From positions 1 through 35,046 of the forward strand of contig JAADJD010000014.1 in assembly GCA_013150955.1 (NCBI GenBank): a DNA stretch of 35,046 nucleotides. Direction: 5' to 3'. Positions within the stretch are counted from its first letter, which is position 1; every line of letters starts with the position of its first letter. The stretch is from Calditrichota bacterium (GTDB lineage: Bacteria > Calditrichota > Calditrichia > RBG-13-44-9 > J042). The notes beneath the pieces were generated by a model, which saw only the letters and a list, made by a program, of their open reading frames with translations, was not told the DNA's origin and ran no database searches. This document shows, piece by piece, positions 24,280 to 33,006 of the stretch. A program made the position numbers and the translations under genes.

Positions 24280-26157
24280 TCACCGAATTCGTTGAATCTC
24301 TGACCGCACCAGAGCGGTCACCACCTCGGACTGCACATCCGGTAAGTAAACGTAATGCCCTCCCAGCCAGTTGGCCAGCTGACGGGCATGCCCGTCGGGT
24401 ACAAAAATTTTCCGTGTGTCTATCACCAGGGAGGCCACCAGATGCTCCCGTAACTGCATTGCCAGCTGGCGCGCTTCCCGTTCCGCCTGCGCCCGTCTCT
24501 CCTGTTTATCCTCTCGAGGAGTCAGCGGTTCATTTCCCCGCCCATCGGTGATGAGCACCAGCATGCTCCCGGCAACCTTCCACCGGGAGGCGGCATTGCG
24601 GGTCATCTCCCAGACCTTCAAAAAGGCAGAGGGCAACGGGGTGCGTCCACCGGCGGGCATTTGCTTTAATATACGGGTGGCCCGTGCCAGTCCCCCGCCT
24701 GGAGGTAACAACAGCTGGGCCTCCTGCCGACAAAAATTCACCAGCGCGATCTTGTCCCGATACACATAGGCTTCTTTTAACAATTGAATCGCCGCCTGCC
24801 TGGCCGCCATCAGGCGATTCAATACCATGGAACCCGAACAGTCCACAGCAAAAATGATCAACAAACCCGATCGGCGACGAAACTGTTTGATCCGGATATC
24901 CTCGGGGCGTATTTCGATGGCCCGATCGCTGAGTGCCTTTCCCTGCAATCCTCCGCGCAGGGCTACCTGTTTTAACGTGGCCAGCACATCCAGCCGTCCC
25001 TGAGACAGGCGACCGGGCAGGGAACGCACATGCCGACCCCGCTGCCAGTTCAATCCAGCCGCATGGCGACCGGACGGCCCAAATCGCCCGCCGTTGCGCA
25101 CACCGGGCAACGGAACCGCACCGGCCATCTGGGAAGCTGCCTCCCGCCAGCCGGGATCGGCAATGGCGCGGCTGCCCATCCTTTCACCAGAGGCCGCCTG
25201 AGTATTTCTGGAGGTTTTCTCCACGGTCGCTTCGTTCGGATGAGTCGCCGCGGCCGTAGTCTCCCCCTGCCGCGCCGATTGCGGTGACGACCGGGACGCC
25301 TGTGCTGAACCTTCCGCCCGATCGAAAGCTGCGTCCATCTCCTCGGACACCGGGAGGGATTCGCCGCCACCGCGGGGCACAAACACCAGCCGGATGGCCA
25401 GATCCACATCGCCCTGAGTCACCATTGTCCGCCGATGCAACGCGGCATTGGCGCGGGCACAACGGACGGCAAAAATTTCTGCGCGATTGCCCTGCACCCC
25501 CGTGCGACTGGCCACAGCACAGATCTCCTGCAAGTGTCTCTTTGAAATCGTTACCGTGGGCAGAATCTTCCGGGCAAAATGCACGGCAGCCACCATGTCT
25601 TCCGGCAAAATCAATCGCTGCCCGGCCTGACGCGCAATAAAGAAGCGCGTTTCCACATCCTGCAACGTCCGGGTGCGCACCAGAAACGCCACCCGTTCCT
25701 GAAGCGCAGGCGGCAGTTCCCCTTCCGCTGGATTGCAGGTGCCAATCAAACAAAATTGCGCCGGAAACCGTCGGGATATCCCTTCTCGCTCCAGCACAAC
25801 CTGGCCCCGATCCAGAGTTTGCAGCAGGATGGCCAGCAGAGTGGGATCCAGCAAGTTGATCTCATCCACGTAAACCACGCCCCCGTGCGCCTGCGCCAGC
25901 AAACCCGGTTCCACGGACAGTACCCCGGAAGAAACGGACAACCCCATGTTCCATCCCCCCAACAGTCGATCCACCGTCACATGAAGGGGAATCTCCACAA
26001 AGGGTGTCCGGGCTGGCCAGAAGACCCGGGCGGCACGCGCCACCAGGGATTTGCCCGTTCCCGGCGGCCCGGCAATCACCACCCCACCCAATCCAGGATC
26101 GATTGCCAGTAAAGACAGGGCAAAAAGTGGATCGCGCAACCCCAGTAACGGTTTCAT
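24280..26157 (-). CDS. bchD: Magnesium-chelatase-type D subunit (AAA+ plus VWA)
   Basis: The protein has 625 residues. The AAA+ domain (1-260) has Walker A GPPGTGKS (30-37) and Walker B VVYVDEINLLDP (94-105), and the ATP loop is intact, whereas it is degenerate in many D subunits. A Gly/Ala/Arg-rich low-complexity linker (about 262-385) follows. The VWA domain starts at about 430, with a complete MIDAS motif DCSGS (439-443). With the I subunit this forms the ATP-driven motor of a metal chelatase that acts on a large H or CobN subunit holding the tetrapyrrole. Neither H nor CobN is in the window. The start codon overlaps the I-subunit stop (ATGA), so the two are translationally coupled. A function in cobalamin or another metal-insertion or MoxR-like remodelling reaction is possible. 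Confidence 0.88.
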   Translation of the reverse strand: MKPLLGLRDPLFALSLLAIDPGLGGVVIAGPPGTGKSLVARAARVFWPARTPFVEIPLHVTVDRLLGGWNMGLSVSSGVLSVEPGLLAQAHGGVVYVDEINLLDPTLLAILLQTLDRGQVVLEREGISRRFPAQFCLIGTCNPAEGELPPALQERVAFLVRTRTLQDVETRFFIARQAGQRLILPEDMVAAVHFARKILPTVTISKRHLQEICAVASRTGVQGNRAEIFAVRCARANAALHRRTMVTQGDVDLAIRLVFVPRGGGESLPVSEEMDAAFDRAEGSAQASRSSPQSARQGETTAAATHPNEATVEKTSRNTQAASGERMGSRAIADPGWREAASQMAGAVPLPGVRNGGRFGPSGRHAAGLNWQRGRHVRSLPGRLSQGRLDVLATLKQVALRGGLQGKALSDRAIEIRPEDIRIKQFRRRSGLLIIFAVDCSGSMVLNRLMAARQAAIQLLKEAYVYRDKIALVNFCRQEAQLLLPPGGGLARATRILKQMPAGGRTPLPSAFLKVWEMTRNAASRWKVAGSMLVLITDGRGNEPLTPREDKQERRAQAEREARQLAMQLREHLVASLVIDTRKIFVPDGHARQLANWLGGHYVYLPDVQSEVVTALVRSEIQRIR

Positions 26158-27203
26158 GCGGAGCTCCCCACAAACAGACCTTTCATGGCCTGGCGAATTT
26201 TCTCGCCACTTTCCATTTCATCCAGCGGATCCTTTCGCAGCCGATGCTGCAGACTCATCACCGCCACCCGACGGATATCCCGGGAGGTCACCCGCTTCCG
26301 ACCTTCAAAGGCGGCCATGGCCCGCGCCGCCCGCGAAAGGGTGATCTCCCCTCGATGCCCATCCACCTTCAGGCGCAAACACAATTCCACCATGCGCTGC
26401 AGAAGCGAATCGGGGATCTCCACCTCCGGCAGTAACTGACGGGCGTTCTGGATGCGCTGGCGCAGTTGCGCTTCCTCCTTCGCCCATTTCCGGGTAAATC
26501 CTTCCGGATCCCGCCGGAACGCCTCGCTACGATTCACCACCTCCATGCGCTGTTTCACATCCGTGATGGTCTCGATGTGCACGTAAAACCCAAACCGATC
26601 CAGCAACTGCGGCCGGAGATCGCCCTCTTCGGGATTTCCGGAACCCACCAGCACAAAGCGCGCAGGGTGGCGAACGCTTAAGCCTTCTCGTTCCACCACA
26701 TTCACACCGCTGGCGGCCACATCCAGCAGCAGATCCACCAGGTGATCCTCCAGCAGGTTGACTTCATCAATATAAAGGAATCCCCCATGTGCGCGCGCCA
26801 GCAATCCGGGTTCAAACGCTTTCTGTCCCCGTGCCAGCGCAGCTTCAATGTCCAGGGCCCCCACCACCCGATCCTCGGTGGCACTCAATGGCAAATCCAC
26901 GAATGGCACGGGACGCCAGCCAGCAGGCGCCCCATCCCCGGAAAATCGAACGCTCTTCTCCACAACACCGTCGGGTAGCGTCAGGGTAATGGTCAGCGGC
27001 TCATCGGGAATGGGCGGTAACAGCGCCGCCAGCGCCCGAACCGCGGTACTCTTTGCCGTACCCCGATGCCCCATAATTAGCACCCCACCAATGGAAGGAT
27101 CCACAGCCGTCAACAGCAGGGCGCGTTTCATTTCATCCTGCCCCACAATTGCGGTAAACGGATAAGACCGGGAACGGCTTTGTAAAAAGAAATCTTCTGA
27201 CAT
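26154..27203 (-). CDS. bchI: Magnesium-chelatase-type I subunit (AAA+ ATPase)
   Basis: The protein has 349 residues, typical of BchI/ChlI. YPFTAIVGQDEMKRALLL (14-31) is the family entry motif. GHRGTAKS (45-52) is the characteristic chelatase Walker A with Thr-Ala-Lys-Ser. GFLYIDEVNLLEDHLVD is Walker B, VLVGSGNPEEGDLRPQLLDRFG carries sensor 1 and the arginine finger region. The hexameric ring hydrolyses ATP to drive metal insertion through the D subunit. The ATG at 27203 follows a purine stretch (GTTGAGGCG). No photosynthesis or heme gene is next to it, so the metal and tetrapyrrole remain unknown; a CobN-dependent cobaltochelatase is the likeliest alternative (inference). Confidence 0.92.
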   Translation of the reverse strand: MSEDFFLQSRSRSYPFTAIVGQDEMKRALLLTAVDPSIGGVLIMGHRGTAKSTAVRALAALLPPIPDEPLTITLTLPDGVVEKSVRFSGDGAPAGWRPVPFVDLPLSATEDRVVGALDIEAALARGQKAFEPGLLARAHGGFLYIDEVNLLEDHLVDLLLDVAASGVNVVEREGLSVRHPARFVLVGSGNPEEGDLRPQLLDRFGFYVHIETITDVKQRMEVVNRSEAFRRDPEGFTRKWAKEEAQLRQRIQNARQLLPEVEIPDSLLQRMVELCLRLKVDGHRGEITLSRAARAMAAFEGRKRVTSRDIRRVAVMSLQHRLRKDPLDEMESGEKIRQAMKGLFVGSSA

Positions 27204-27237
27204 CGCCTCAACCTACTTAACTTTATTCCTATTCAGG

Positions 27238-27266
27238 AATATAATGAGAAGCAACGGGTTTTGCAA
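27238..27266 (-). promoter_or_regulatory. Candidate promoter and overlapping palindrome for the chelatase genes
   Basis: On the minus strand TTGCAA (27261-27266), 17 bases, TATATT (27238-27243), about 28 bases from the predicted start site to the ATG. A perfect 12-base palindrome GTTTTGCAAAAC (27258-27269) covers the -35 and could be an operator. Confidence 0.5.
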
Positions 27267-27314
27267 AACGTATCCGGCAACCCTGTCATTTCATCACTCA
27301 TCGCATCTTAATTT

Positions 27315-27523
27315 ATCCCAGATTATGCATTAGAACCACGAATTACACGAATTGACACCAATAAAAATAATAAAATGCATTTGATTCTATCTGGATGAAA
27401 AAATTTTCCCAGATATGTTCGCTATATTGTTGATTTTTATTGAATTCATTCGCGGGATTCGTGGTTTAACGCATTATTTGGGTTAATTCGTGTAATTCGT
27501 AGGCGAATGAAAAGTTTGGGGTT
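27315..27523 (-). repeat. Dispersed palindromic intergenic repeat, copy F (inverted)
   Basis: The left arm is TCCCAGATTATGCATTAGAA then CCACGAATTACACGAATTG. The core has AATAAAATGCATTTGATTC and TATCTGGATGAAAA, in the same orientation as copy C and opposite to the others. The right arm is GGTTTAACGCATTATTTGGG, followed by a second, shorter arm ending TTTGGGGTT. Confidence 0.8.
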
Positions 27524-27544
27524 AAACGAACCGTGGACTGCCCA

Positions 27545-28636
27545 CTACCCCATCCACCGCTTGCAAATATCAGCGCTAAAACGAATCAACCGAAAAGAGA
27601 GGTCTCCCCAGTGTCCATTCCGGGAATCGGTTGATGGGGAAAACGGCCGGGATTGTGCCAGATCGGTCTGCACCACCCGCTCTTCAAATTCCTGAATAAA
27701 GGTCGGCAGCGAAATAATGGCCACGATTTCCGGATGGATCCGATAGCTCCAGTAATCGAAATTGGAAGATCCCACAATCAGGTGGTGGGAATCGATCAGG
27801 ATGGCTTTCAGATGGGACATGCGGGGCTGGTAAAAATGCAGCTCCAGACCAGCCTCTGCTGCCCGGCGCTGAATGTAATGTTTCAAAAACCGGCGATTGT
27901 TATACTCCGGGGTGATGATGACCACGCGAAGGCCCCGGCGGGAAAGGCGGGTTAAAACATGCAATACCGGATCCATAAGGTATGGACTGTGAACGATAAC
28001 CCGCTCCCTGGCCCGTGACAGATACTGCATCAATTGCTGGAAAACCCGTTCGTTAGCACGCCCATCCAGGCAGAACAGCTGCACCTTTTCAAAATGGGCA
28101 TCGCGATACCGCGGACGACCCTGCCAGGTGGCCAGAAAGTCGGTTTTCAGGAAGTGCGCCATCCCGGAATGCTGAAAACGGATCATCATATCGTGCCACT
28201 CGAAATTATGATCGGAAAAATTGATACCCCCGATGTAGGCGATATGATCATCGATGACGATCAGCTTTTTGTGATCCCTGGCCGGTAGCCGGTGAAAAAA
28301 TTTCCCCAGCGGCCCACCAAATCGCACCCGCACACCCCCACGGCGTAGACGACGGATCAATCGATACGTGTTGCGATGTTCCCGCTGGAGTGGACGATTC
28401 AGGAGATTGTGTGGGGCAAAAAGCAGCCGATCGCTTAAAATCAGGCGCGTGTAATTGTCCACCAGAAGCCGTCGATCGGGTACCGGATGGCTGAGCAGTA
28501 CCTCCCCCAATCGCTCGCCGGTGCGATCGCCTTCAAACGAGAGGGTTTGAATGTAGATGTACTGACGGGCGGTTCGAATATCCTGCTCCAGAGCCGACCA
28601 GAATTCCCCGGAATCGATGAGCAACTGCACATGCAT
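27545..28636 (-). CDS. Phospholipase D family protein, cardiolipin-synthase-like
   Basis: The protein has 363 residues from the ATG at 28636, chosen over 28657 because GGTGGA lies seven bases before it. Two HKD motifs are present: HKKLIVIDD preceded by ARD, with GGINFSDHN (first), and HLKAILIDS with GSSNFDYWS (second), which together form the phosphatidyl-transfer site. There is no N-terminal membrane pair, unlike ClsA, so it resembles the ClsB/YbhO-type soluble or peripheral enzymes. It likely makes cardiolipin or a related phosphatidyl transfer product at the inner membrane (family knowledge). Its own operon is not evident: the next genes are 341 bases and 297 bases away. Confidence 0.88.
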   Translation of the reverse strand: MHVQLLIDSGEFWSALEQDIRTARQYIYIQTLSFEGDRTGERLGEVLLSHPVPDRRLLVDNYTRLILSDRLLFAPHNLLNRPLQREHRNTYRLIRRLRRGGVRVRFGGPLGKFFHRLPARDHKKLIVIDDHIAYIGGINFSDHNFEWHDMMIRFQHSGMAHFLKTDFLATWQGRPRYRDAHFEKVQLFCLDGRANERVFQQLMQYLSRARERVIVHSPYLMDPVLHVLTRLSRRGLRVVIITPEYNNRRFLKHYIQRRAAEAGLELHFYQPRMSHLKAILIDSHHLIVGSSNFDYWSYRIHPEIVAIISLPTFIQEFEERVVQTDLAQSRPFSPSTDSRNGHWGDLSFRLIRFSADICKRWMG

Positions 28637-28933
28637 GGCAATCCACCGCAATAACAATCATTCCCCTGGCCCAACAGGGCGAAACCGCCACCGGCTGCAA
28701 CGGAACGTTCACAGCCAAAAAACGGGTTGGGGATAAGAAGCTTCCGGTACAGGCCGGGTCGAATCCATCACAACGGCCAGACCGATTCTGTGTAGAAACA
28801 ATGGGAGTTACGCCCCTGACCAATCGAAGAAAATTCAAAAAACATCCCTTAAAAACTTCAGCATTCCCGCCTGTTGCGGGAAAAACACGCCTCAAAATAT
28901 CGCCTGGCCCCAGCAAAAAAGCAAGCCTTTCCA
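28637..28933. other. Gap between regulator and phospholipase D genes
   Basis: These 297 bases carry one hairpin (CCCGC-CTGTT-GCGGG, 28866-28880) just downstream of the regulator gene, without a following T-run on either strand. No promoter motif is clear for the phospholipase-like gene. Confidence 0.45.
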
Positions 28934-30316
28934 TCAACCCTCTGTCTGATCGGACTCCCGGAGATTCAGATCTTCCAGCTGATATTTCTTGATTTTGCGC
29001 CACAGGGTGGCCCGATCGACACCAATCAGCGCCGCTGCCTTCTGTTTGTTCCCCTTGCACACCAGCAACGCGCGACGAATGAACTGTTTTTCCATGATTT
29101 CCAGATAAGTGGACAACTTCCCCACTTCCGGAGTCGGGCTCTCCCCCGGCTGGGAAGAATCCAGCGCAAACATGATTTCTTCTGCAGAAAGGGTCGTGTT
29201 CCGCGAAAAAATAACCGCCTTCTCCAGAACATTTTTCAACATCCGAACGTTCCCCGGCCAATCGTGCTGCATCAACACCTGCAGGGCCGCTGGCGCAATG
29301 CCCAGAATGGTCTTGTTGTAGGTCTCGGCAAACTGTTTAAGAAAATATTCCGCCAGTAACGGAATGTCCTCCACCCGTTCGCGAAGGGGGGGAATATGAA
29401 TATGGATCATGTTGATACGATGAAACAGATCCTCCCGAAAGGCCCCTTCCTGGATCATCTCTTTCAAGCACTTGTTGGTGGCGGCAATCACCCGCGTGTC
29501 CACCTTCAATGGTTTCTGCTCCCCAATTTTCTCGATCTCACCATCCTGCAACACGGTCAACAACTTGGCCTGAGCAATGAGCGGTAGTTCCCCGATTTCG
29601 TCCAGGAAAATGGTTCCTCCATCCGCCTCCTCGAACTTACCCATTTGATCCCGGACGGCACCGGTAAAGCTGCCTTTTCGGTGACCAAAAAAGGTGCTTT
29701 CGATGAGTGTTTCGGGGATGGCGGCACAGTTCACTTTCACGAATGGTTTGGTTGCCCGCTTGCTCCTCAGATGAATGGCGCGCGCCACCAACTCCTTTCC
29801 GGTTCCCGTCTCCCCGGTAATCAGGACTTTTGCATCGGTGGGCGCGACCAGATCGATCTGGTGAAAGATTTTACGGATGGCCTCACTCTGTCCCACCATC
29901 TGATATTGACCACTCAGCTCATTCAGCAACAGATCCCGTTCCTGCAACCAGTTGAAATGATCAATAGCATTCTTCAATGTAATTAACAGCCGGTCGGTAT
30001 CTGAACCCTTCTCCAGAAAATCAAAAGCGCCAAACTTGATGGCATCCACTGCCATGGACAGGGTGCTCTGTCCGGAGATCATAATGATGGGGATTTGCGG
30101 ATATTCCTGCTTAATTTGTTGCAACAATGAAATACCATCCATGCCGGGCATTTTCACATCCAGCAGCAAACAGTGGTATGCATGTTCGGTTAGCAGTTGC
30201 AGGGCTTCGTAGGGATTGGTTGTGAGATCCACCTTGTAATGCTTTAATTGCAAGAGCTTTTTGACATGCTCCAGAAATTGCAGATCATCATCAATAGCCA
30301 GGATGCGGTACATCAT
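28934..30316 (-). CDS. NtrC-family sigma-54-dependent response regulator
   Basis: The protein has 460 residues from the ATG at 30316, preferred because GGAGAAGGGA precedes it and MMYRILAIDDD is the usual receiver start; an ATG at 30328 touching the kinase stop, or 30313, is possible. The receiver has Asp53 in LLLDVKMP and Lys103 in FLEKG, where the usual Lys-Pro is Lys-Gly. The AAA+ domain has Walker A GETGTGKE (168-175), the sigma-54 loop as GSFTGA (215-220) and Walker B GGTIFLDE. The C-terminus (NKQKAAALIGVDRATLWRKI) is a Fis-type helix-turn-helix. Partner kinase lies immediately upstream. A consensus sigma-54 promoter and TTGCAA palindromes upstream of the kinase suggest autoregulation. 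Confidence 0.95.
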   Translation of the reverse strand: MMYRILAIDDDLQFLEHVKKLLQLKHYKVDLTTNPYEALQLLTEHAYHCLLLDVKMPGMDGISLLQQIKQEYPQIPIIMISGQSTLSMAVDAIKFGAFDFLEKGSDTDRLLITLKNAIDHFNWLQERDLLLNELSGQYQMVGQSEAIRKIFHQIDLVAPTDAKVLITGETGTGKELVARAIHLRSKRATKPFVKVNCAAIPETLIESTFFGHRKGSFTGAVRDQMGKFEEADGGTIFLDEIGELPLIAQAKLLTVLQDGEIEKIGEQKPLKVDTRVIAATNKCLKEMIQEGAFREDLFHRINMIHIHIPPLRERVEDIPLLAEYFLKQFAETYNKTILGIAPAALQVLMQHDWPGNVRMLKNVLEKAVIFSRNTTLSAEEIMFALDSSQPGESPTPEVGKLSTYLEIMEKQFIRRALLVCKGNKQKAAALIGVDRATLWRKIKKYQLEDLNLRESDQTEG

Positions 30317-30328
30317 TCCCTTCTCCAT

Positions 30329-32770
30329 TTAAACCGTTTTTGCCTGAACCGGTAATTTTAAAACAAAAATAGTGCCAGTTAATCGAATGGAATTAAACTC
30401 GATGCTGCCTCCATGCTGAAGCACAATTTGCTTGGCAAATGCCAGTCCCAGACCGCTTCCCTCCTTCTTGGTGCTGAAGTGCGGCTCAAAAATGCGGTCT
30501 TTATAGGCCTCCGGAATCCCCTCCCCGTTATCCACAATCTTAATTTCAATCTGCCCTTTCTTCTTCGGGGATGGGTACACCTGAATCTGGATTTCTCCCT
30601 TGCCGTGAAGCGCATCCAGACTGTTTTCCACAATGCTGTGCAATGCCAGCTCAATCTGCCGCGCGTCCCAGCAAACAAATGTTGGTAGATCCTCTGCCAG
30701 CTCCAGATGCAGGGTTAGCTGATCACTGGTATACAGCAGAAAAGGCTCAATGCAGCGTTGAATGAACGGTTCCAGTTCAACCTTTTCGAGATTTAATTCT
30801 GCCAGTGCGCTGAACTTTAAAAAATCGCGGGAAATATTGCGGATGCGCAACAGTTCGGAATGAGCCGCCTCCAGTTCATTCTGGACTTCCCCAACCACTT
30901 CGGGATGAGCCTCGCGTAATCGCAGATAAATAGATTGCAATTTGATTTGCACTCCGGCCAGCGGCGTTTTTAGATCGTGCACAATCCGGCGAATGTTCTT
31001 TTGCCAGTTCAGCTGCCGCTCATGCAACACCTGCTGGGTGCTATCTTTGATTTCCACCAAATAGGCATTGATGAAATGGAAAAAGCTGTGAAAAGGCGTT
31101 ACCGTAACTTCCCCGATGAAGGTATCGTGAGCATCCTCAATCACAAAACTGGTGCTGATTTGTTGCCGATCGCGCATACACTGCTGGATGGCAGCAACGA
31201 CTTCAGGCCGGGATCGCAACCCCTCCTGAAAACTTTGACGGGTTTTTAAGGGAGGCGATAAATTGAGAAACTGGTTGATGTGCTGATTGAAGGTAATGAC
31301 CTTTCCCCGATGATCCAGCAAAATGATGGCGTTGCGCGAACGATGCAGCGAGTAAATAAAATACGAGGTGTACTGCCGAATCCGGTTTAAAATCCAGTGA
31401 ATCATCAACAGAAGCGATTGAAAGACCCCAAACATCAGCAAAACAGTTGGCCAGAACAACCATGCTCGGGGATTCTGTAAAACATTCAAATAAAAGATCT
31501 GGGACGTAAACGTGGCGGCCAGCGTGGGCCCCGGATAACCCGCGGTTTGAATGACCTCTATCGACAGCAGGGTTTCCTTTGAGGGAAAAGGATGAATGGC
31601 CTGCACTTTAAACTTGGGATTCAGCAGGTAAACGAATCGGTCATCGCGGGCAATAATTAACTTCCGGGATTGGAATTGAAACACACCTTCTATAACCAGC
31701 GATTGAGAGCCAGAAATTCTGCCTCGGCGAACAATCTGCAACCAGCCATCCAGAAAATAAATGGAGTCCTGGGCAACGGTTAGGTAAATCCCACTGGTAT
31801 CTGACTTCACGGATAATATATTGGAGGTAAATTTTCGTTGTGCCACCACCCGTCCCCGGATATCCCGCAATTGAACACTGTTGTTATCCGATTGAATCCA
31901 GAACAAAAAACAGGAAGGCTGAATTTTCGGGAGGGTGAGTACTTCCACATTCGTAAAGGCCGTCCCCAATTTTTGAGGGGGAAACAACGGTTGCAACCGG
32001 TTGTCCAGCATCACCAGCCAGGAATACTGATCGGAAAGCGGCACCGGCTTTTTAAAATTATTGGTGGAAGAATTCCGCAGCGCAATTTCGGGATATCCAT
32101 CGCCGTTCAAATCCTGTACGCGGGTATCCACATATCCCATATGATGGACAAATTGATGGGTAATACGTCGATCCTGCAGATCATAAATAAAAACCACACG
32201 GGGAGTCAACCTGAAACCGGTATTTAAAGCAATCAAAAGCTCAGGCCTGTTGTCTCGATTTATGTCCAGATAGTGCGCGTAAACCCGCGTAATGTCCCAC
32301 GAACGGTTCAACGAATCCCTTCCACAGGCAAATATGGGGCGCTCCTTTATCCGGAAGGTGAGACGCCGGACATCGATGATGGATAAAAAGAGCGAATCGT
32401 TATTGTGTGAAAAAGCAAAAATCTCTGCCCAGTTGTCATCATTCACGTCCGAGAAGCTCAGATAATCAAGCGCCAGGGGATGCTTAAAATTAAATTGATC
32501 GATGATCCCGCTGAGAAAATCTTTGTAAATCTTGATATAATAATTCCGTTTGGGATGATTGTTAATGAGCATCACCCGCTCATGATAACCATCCCCGTCC
32601 AGGTCAAAGAAGTACACCTTCTCCTGATCGGGTTTATATTTCGTGCCCCGGTTTTCAATGAATCGAATGGGAGTAAAATATCTTTTTATTGCGAAGGCAA
32701 TGCCGATGGTAAAGAATACACTGATCAGAAAGGTCACCAGATAAATTTTATAGAGTGGCTTAATATGCAT
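30329..32770 (-). CDS. Sensor histidine kinase with periplasmic FG-GAP-like region
   Basis: The protein has 813 residues from the ATG at 32770; the upstream extension to 32884 reaches beyond the sigma-54 promoter and so would not be translated. TM1 is about 9-28. The periplasmic region (about 30-436) has four calcium-loop-like FG-GAP/VCBS blocks: DLDGDGYHE (56-64), DVNDDNWAE (108-116), DINRDNRPE (169-177) and DLNGDGYPE (220-228), then further beta-blade-like sequence, consistent with a propeller. TM2 is about 437-461. A PAS domain (470-585), HisKA with His598 in RRIVHDLKTPLAG and an ATPase domain (HSIVENSLDALHGKG, VDNGEGIPEAYKDRIF, GSGLGLAFAKQIV) complete it. FG-GAP loops resemble those of integrin-alpha and lectin-like proteins, so a glycan or surface protein may be sensed (inference). 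It is co-transcribed with the regulator. Confidence 0.9.
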   Translation of the reverse strand: MHIKPLYKIYLVTFLISVFFTIGIAFAIKRYFTPIRFIENRGTKYKPDQEKVYFFDLDGDGYHERVMLINNHPKRNYYIKIYKDFLSGIIDQFNFKHPLALDYLSFSDVNDDNWAEIFAFSHNNDSLFLSIIDVRRLTFRIKERPIFACGRDSLNRSWDITRVYAHYLDINRDNRPELLIALNTGFRLTPRVVFIYDLQDRRITHQFVHHMGYVDTRVQDLNGDGYPEIALRNSSTNNFKKPVPLSDQYSWLVMLDNRLQPLFPPQKLGTAFTNVEVLTLPKIQPSCFLFWIQSDNNSVQLRDIRGRVVAQRKFTSNILSVKSDTSGIYLTVAQDSIYFLDGWLQIVRRGRISGSQSLVIEGVFQFQSRKLIIARDDRFVYLLNPKFKVQAIHPFPSKETLLSIEVIQTAGYPGPTLAATFTSQIFYLNVLQNPRAWLFWPTVLLMFGVFQSLLLMIHWILNRIRQYTSYFIYSLHRSRNAIILLDHRGKVITFNQHINQFLNLSPPLKTRQSFQEGLRSRPEVVAAIQQCMRDRQQISTSFVIEDAHDTFIGEVTVTPFHSFFHFINAYLVEIKDSTQQVLHERQLNWQKNIRRIVHDLKTPLAGVQIKLQSIYLRLREAHPEVVGEVQNELEAAHSELLRIRNISRDFLKFSALAELNLEKVELEPFIQRCIEPFLLYTSDQLTLHLELAEDLPTFVCWDARQIELALHSIVENSLDALHGKGEIQIQVYPSPKKKGQIEIKIVDNGEGIPEAYKDRIFEPHFSTKKEGSGLGLAFAKQIVLQHGGSIEFNSIRLTGTIFVLKLPVQAKTV

Positions 32771-32815
32771 GGAAACCCCGTTCTCTGCAGTACAAATTAA
32801 CCGAAATGGGAATAA

Positions 32816-32833
32816 GGTGCAAGAGGAGTGCCA
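32816..32833 (-). promoter_or_regulatory. Consensus sigma-54 promoter of the kinase-regulator operon
   Basis: The minus strand reads TGGCACTCCTCTTGCACC. Both the -24 (TGGCAC) and -12 (TTGCA) blocks are perfect and GG and GC are 10 bases apart. The predicted start site near 32807 leaves about 37 bases before the kinase ATG at 32770. This supports the shorter protein start. Confidence 0.8.
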
Positions 32834-33006
32834 AAAATGGTGAATTGAAATGGGCAAGCAAAAATCATAGGGGATGCCTTTCATCCGGCATGAATCGAGA
32901 GGTTACACCGGGGAACATCAGACTGCGTAAAACCTGGATTCATATGCTGTTCAATCACCGGCCGGTGCGTCACGGATAAAAATTTGTCCCTTTATAAAGC
33001 AGGGAA

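Larger units (their letters stand above)
27204..27544. other. Intergenic gap with promoter and palindromic repeat F
   Basis: The right-hand gene ends at 27545 and the chelatase promoter sits near 27250. Between them is repeat copy F. No further gene is seen. Confidence 0.55.

Noticed and set aside
28755-28790. Possible tRNA T-arm (GGTCGAATCC)
   Set aside because: No acceptor stem, D-arm or anticodon arm can be built around it. No tRNA or rRNA was recognised anywhere in the window.
28866-28880. Rho-independent terminator after the second regulator gene
   Set aside because: The five-base-pair hairpin has no T-run after it on the minus strand; the T-rich stretch lies before the stem.
28533-29261. 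A 242-codon minus-strand frame across the end of the regulator gene and the start of the phospholipase-like gene
   Set aside because: It overlaps two well-supported genes in other frames and shows no family motif.
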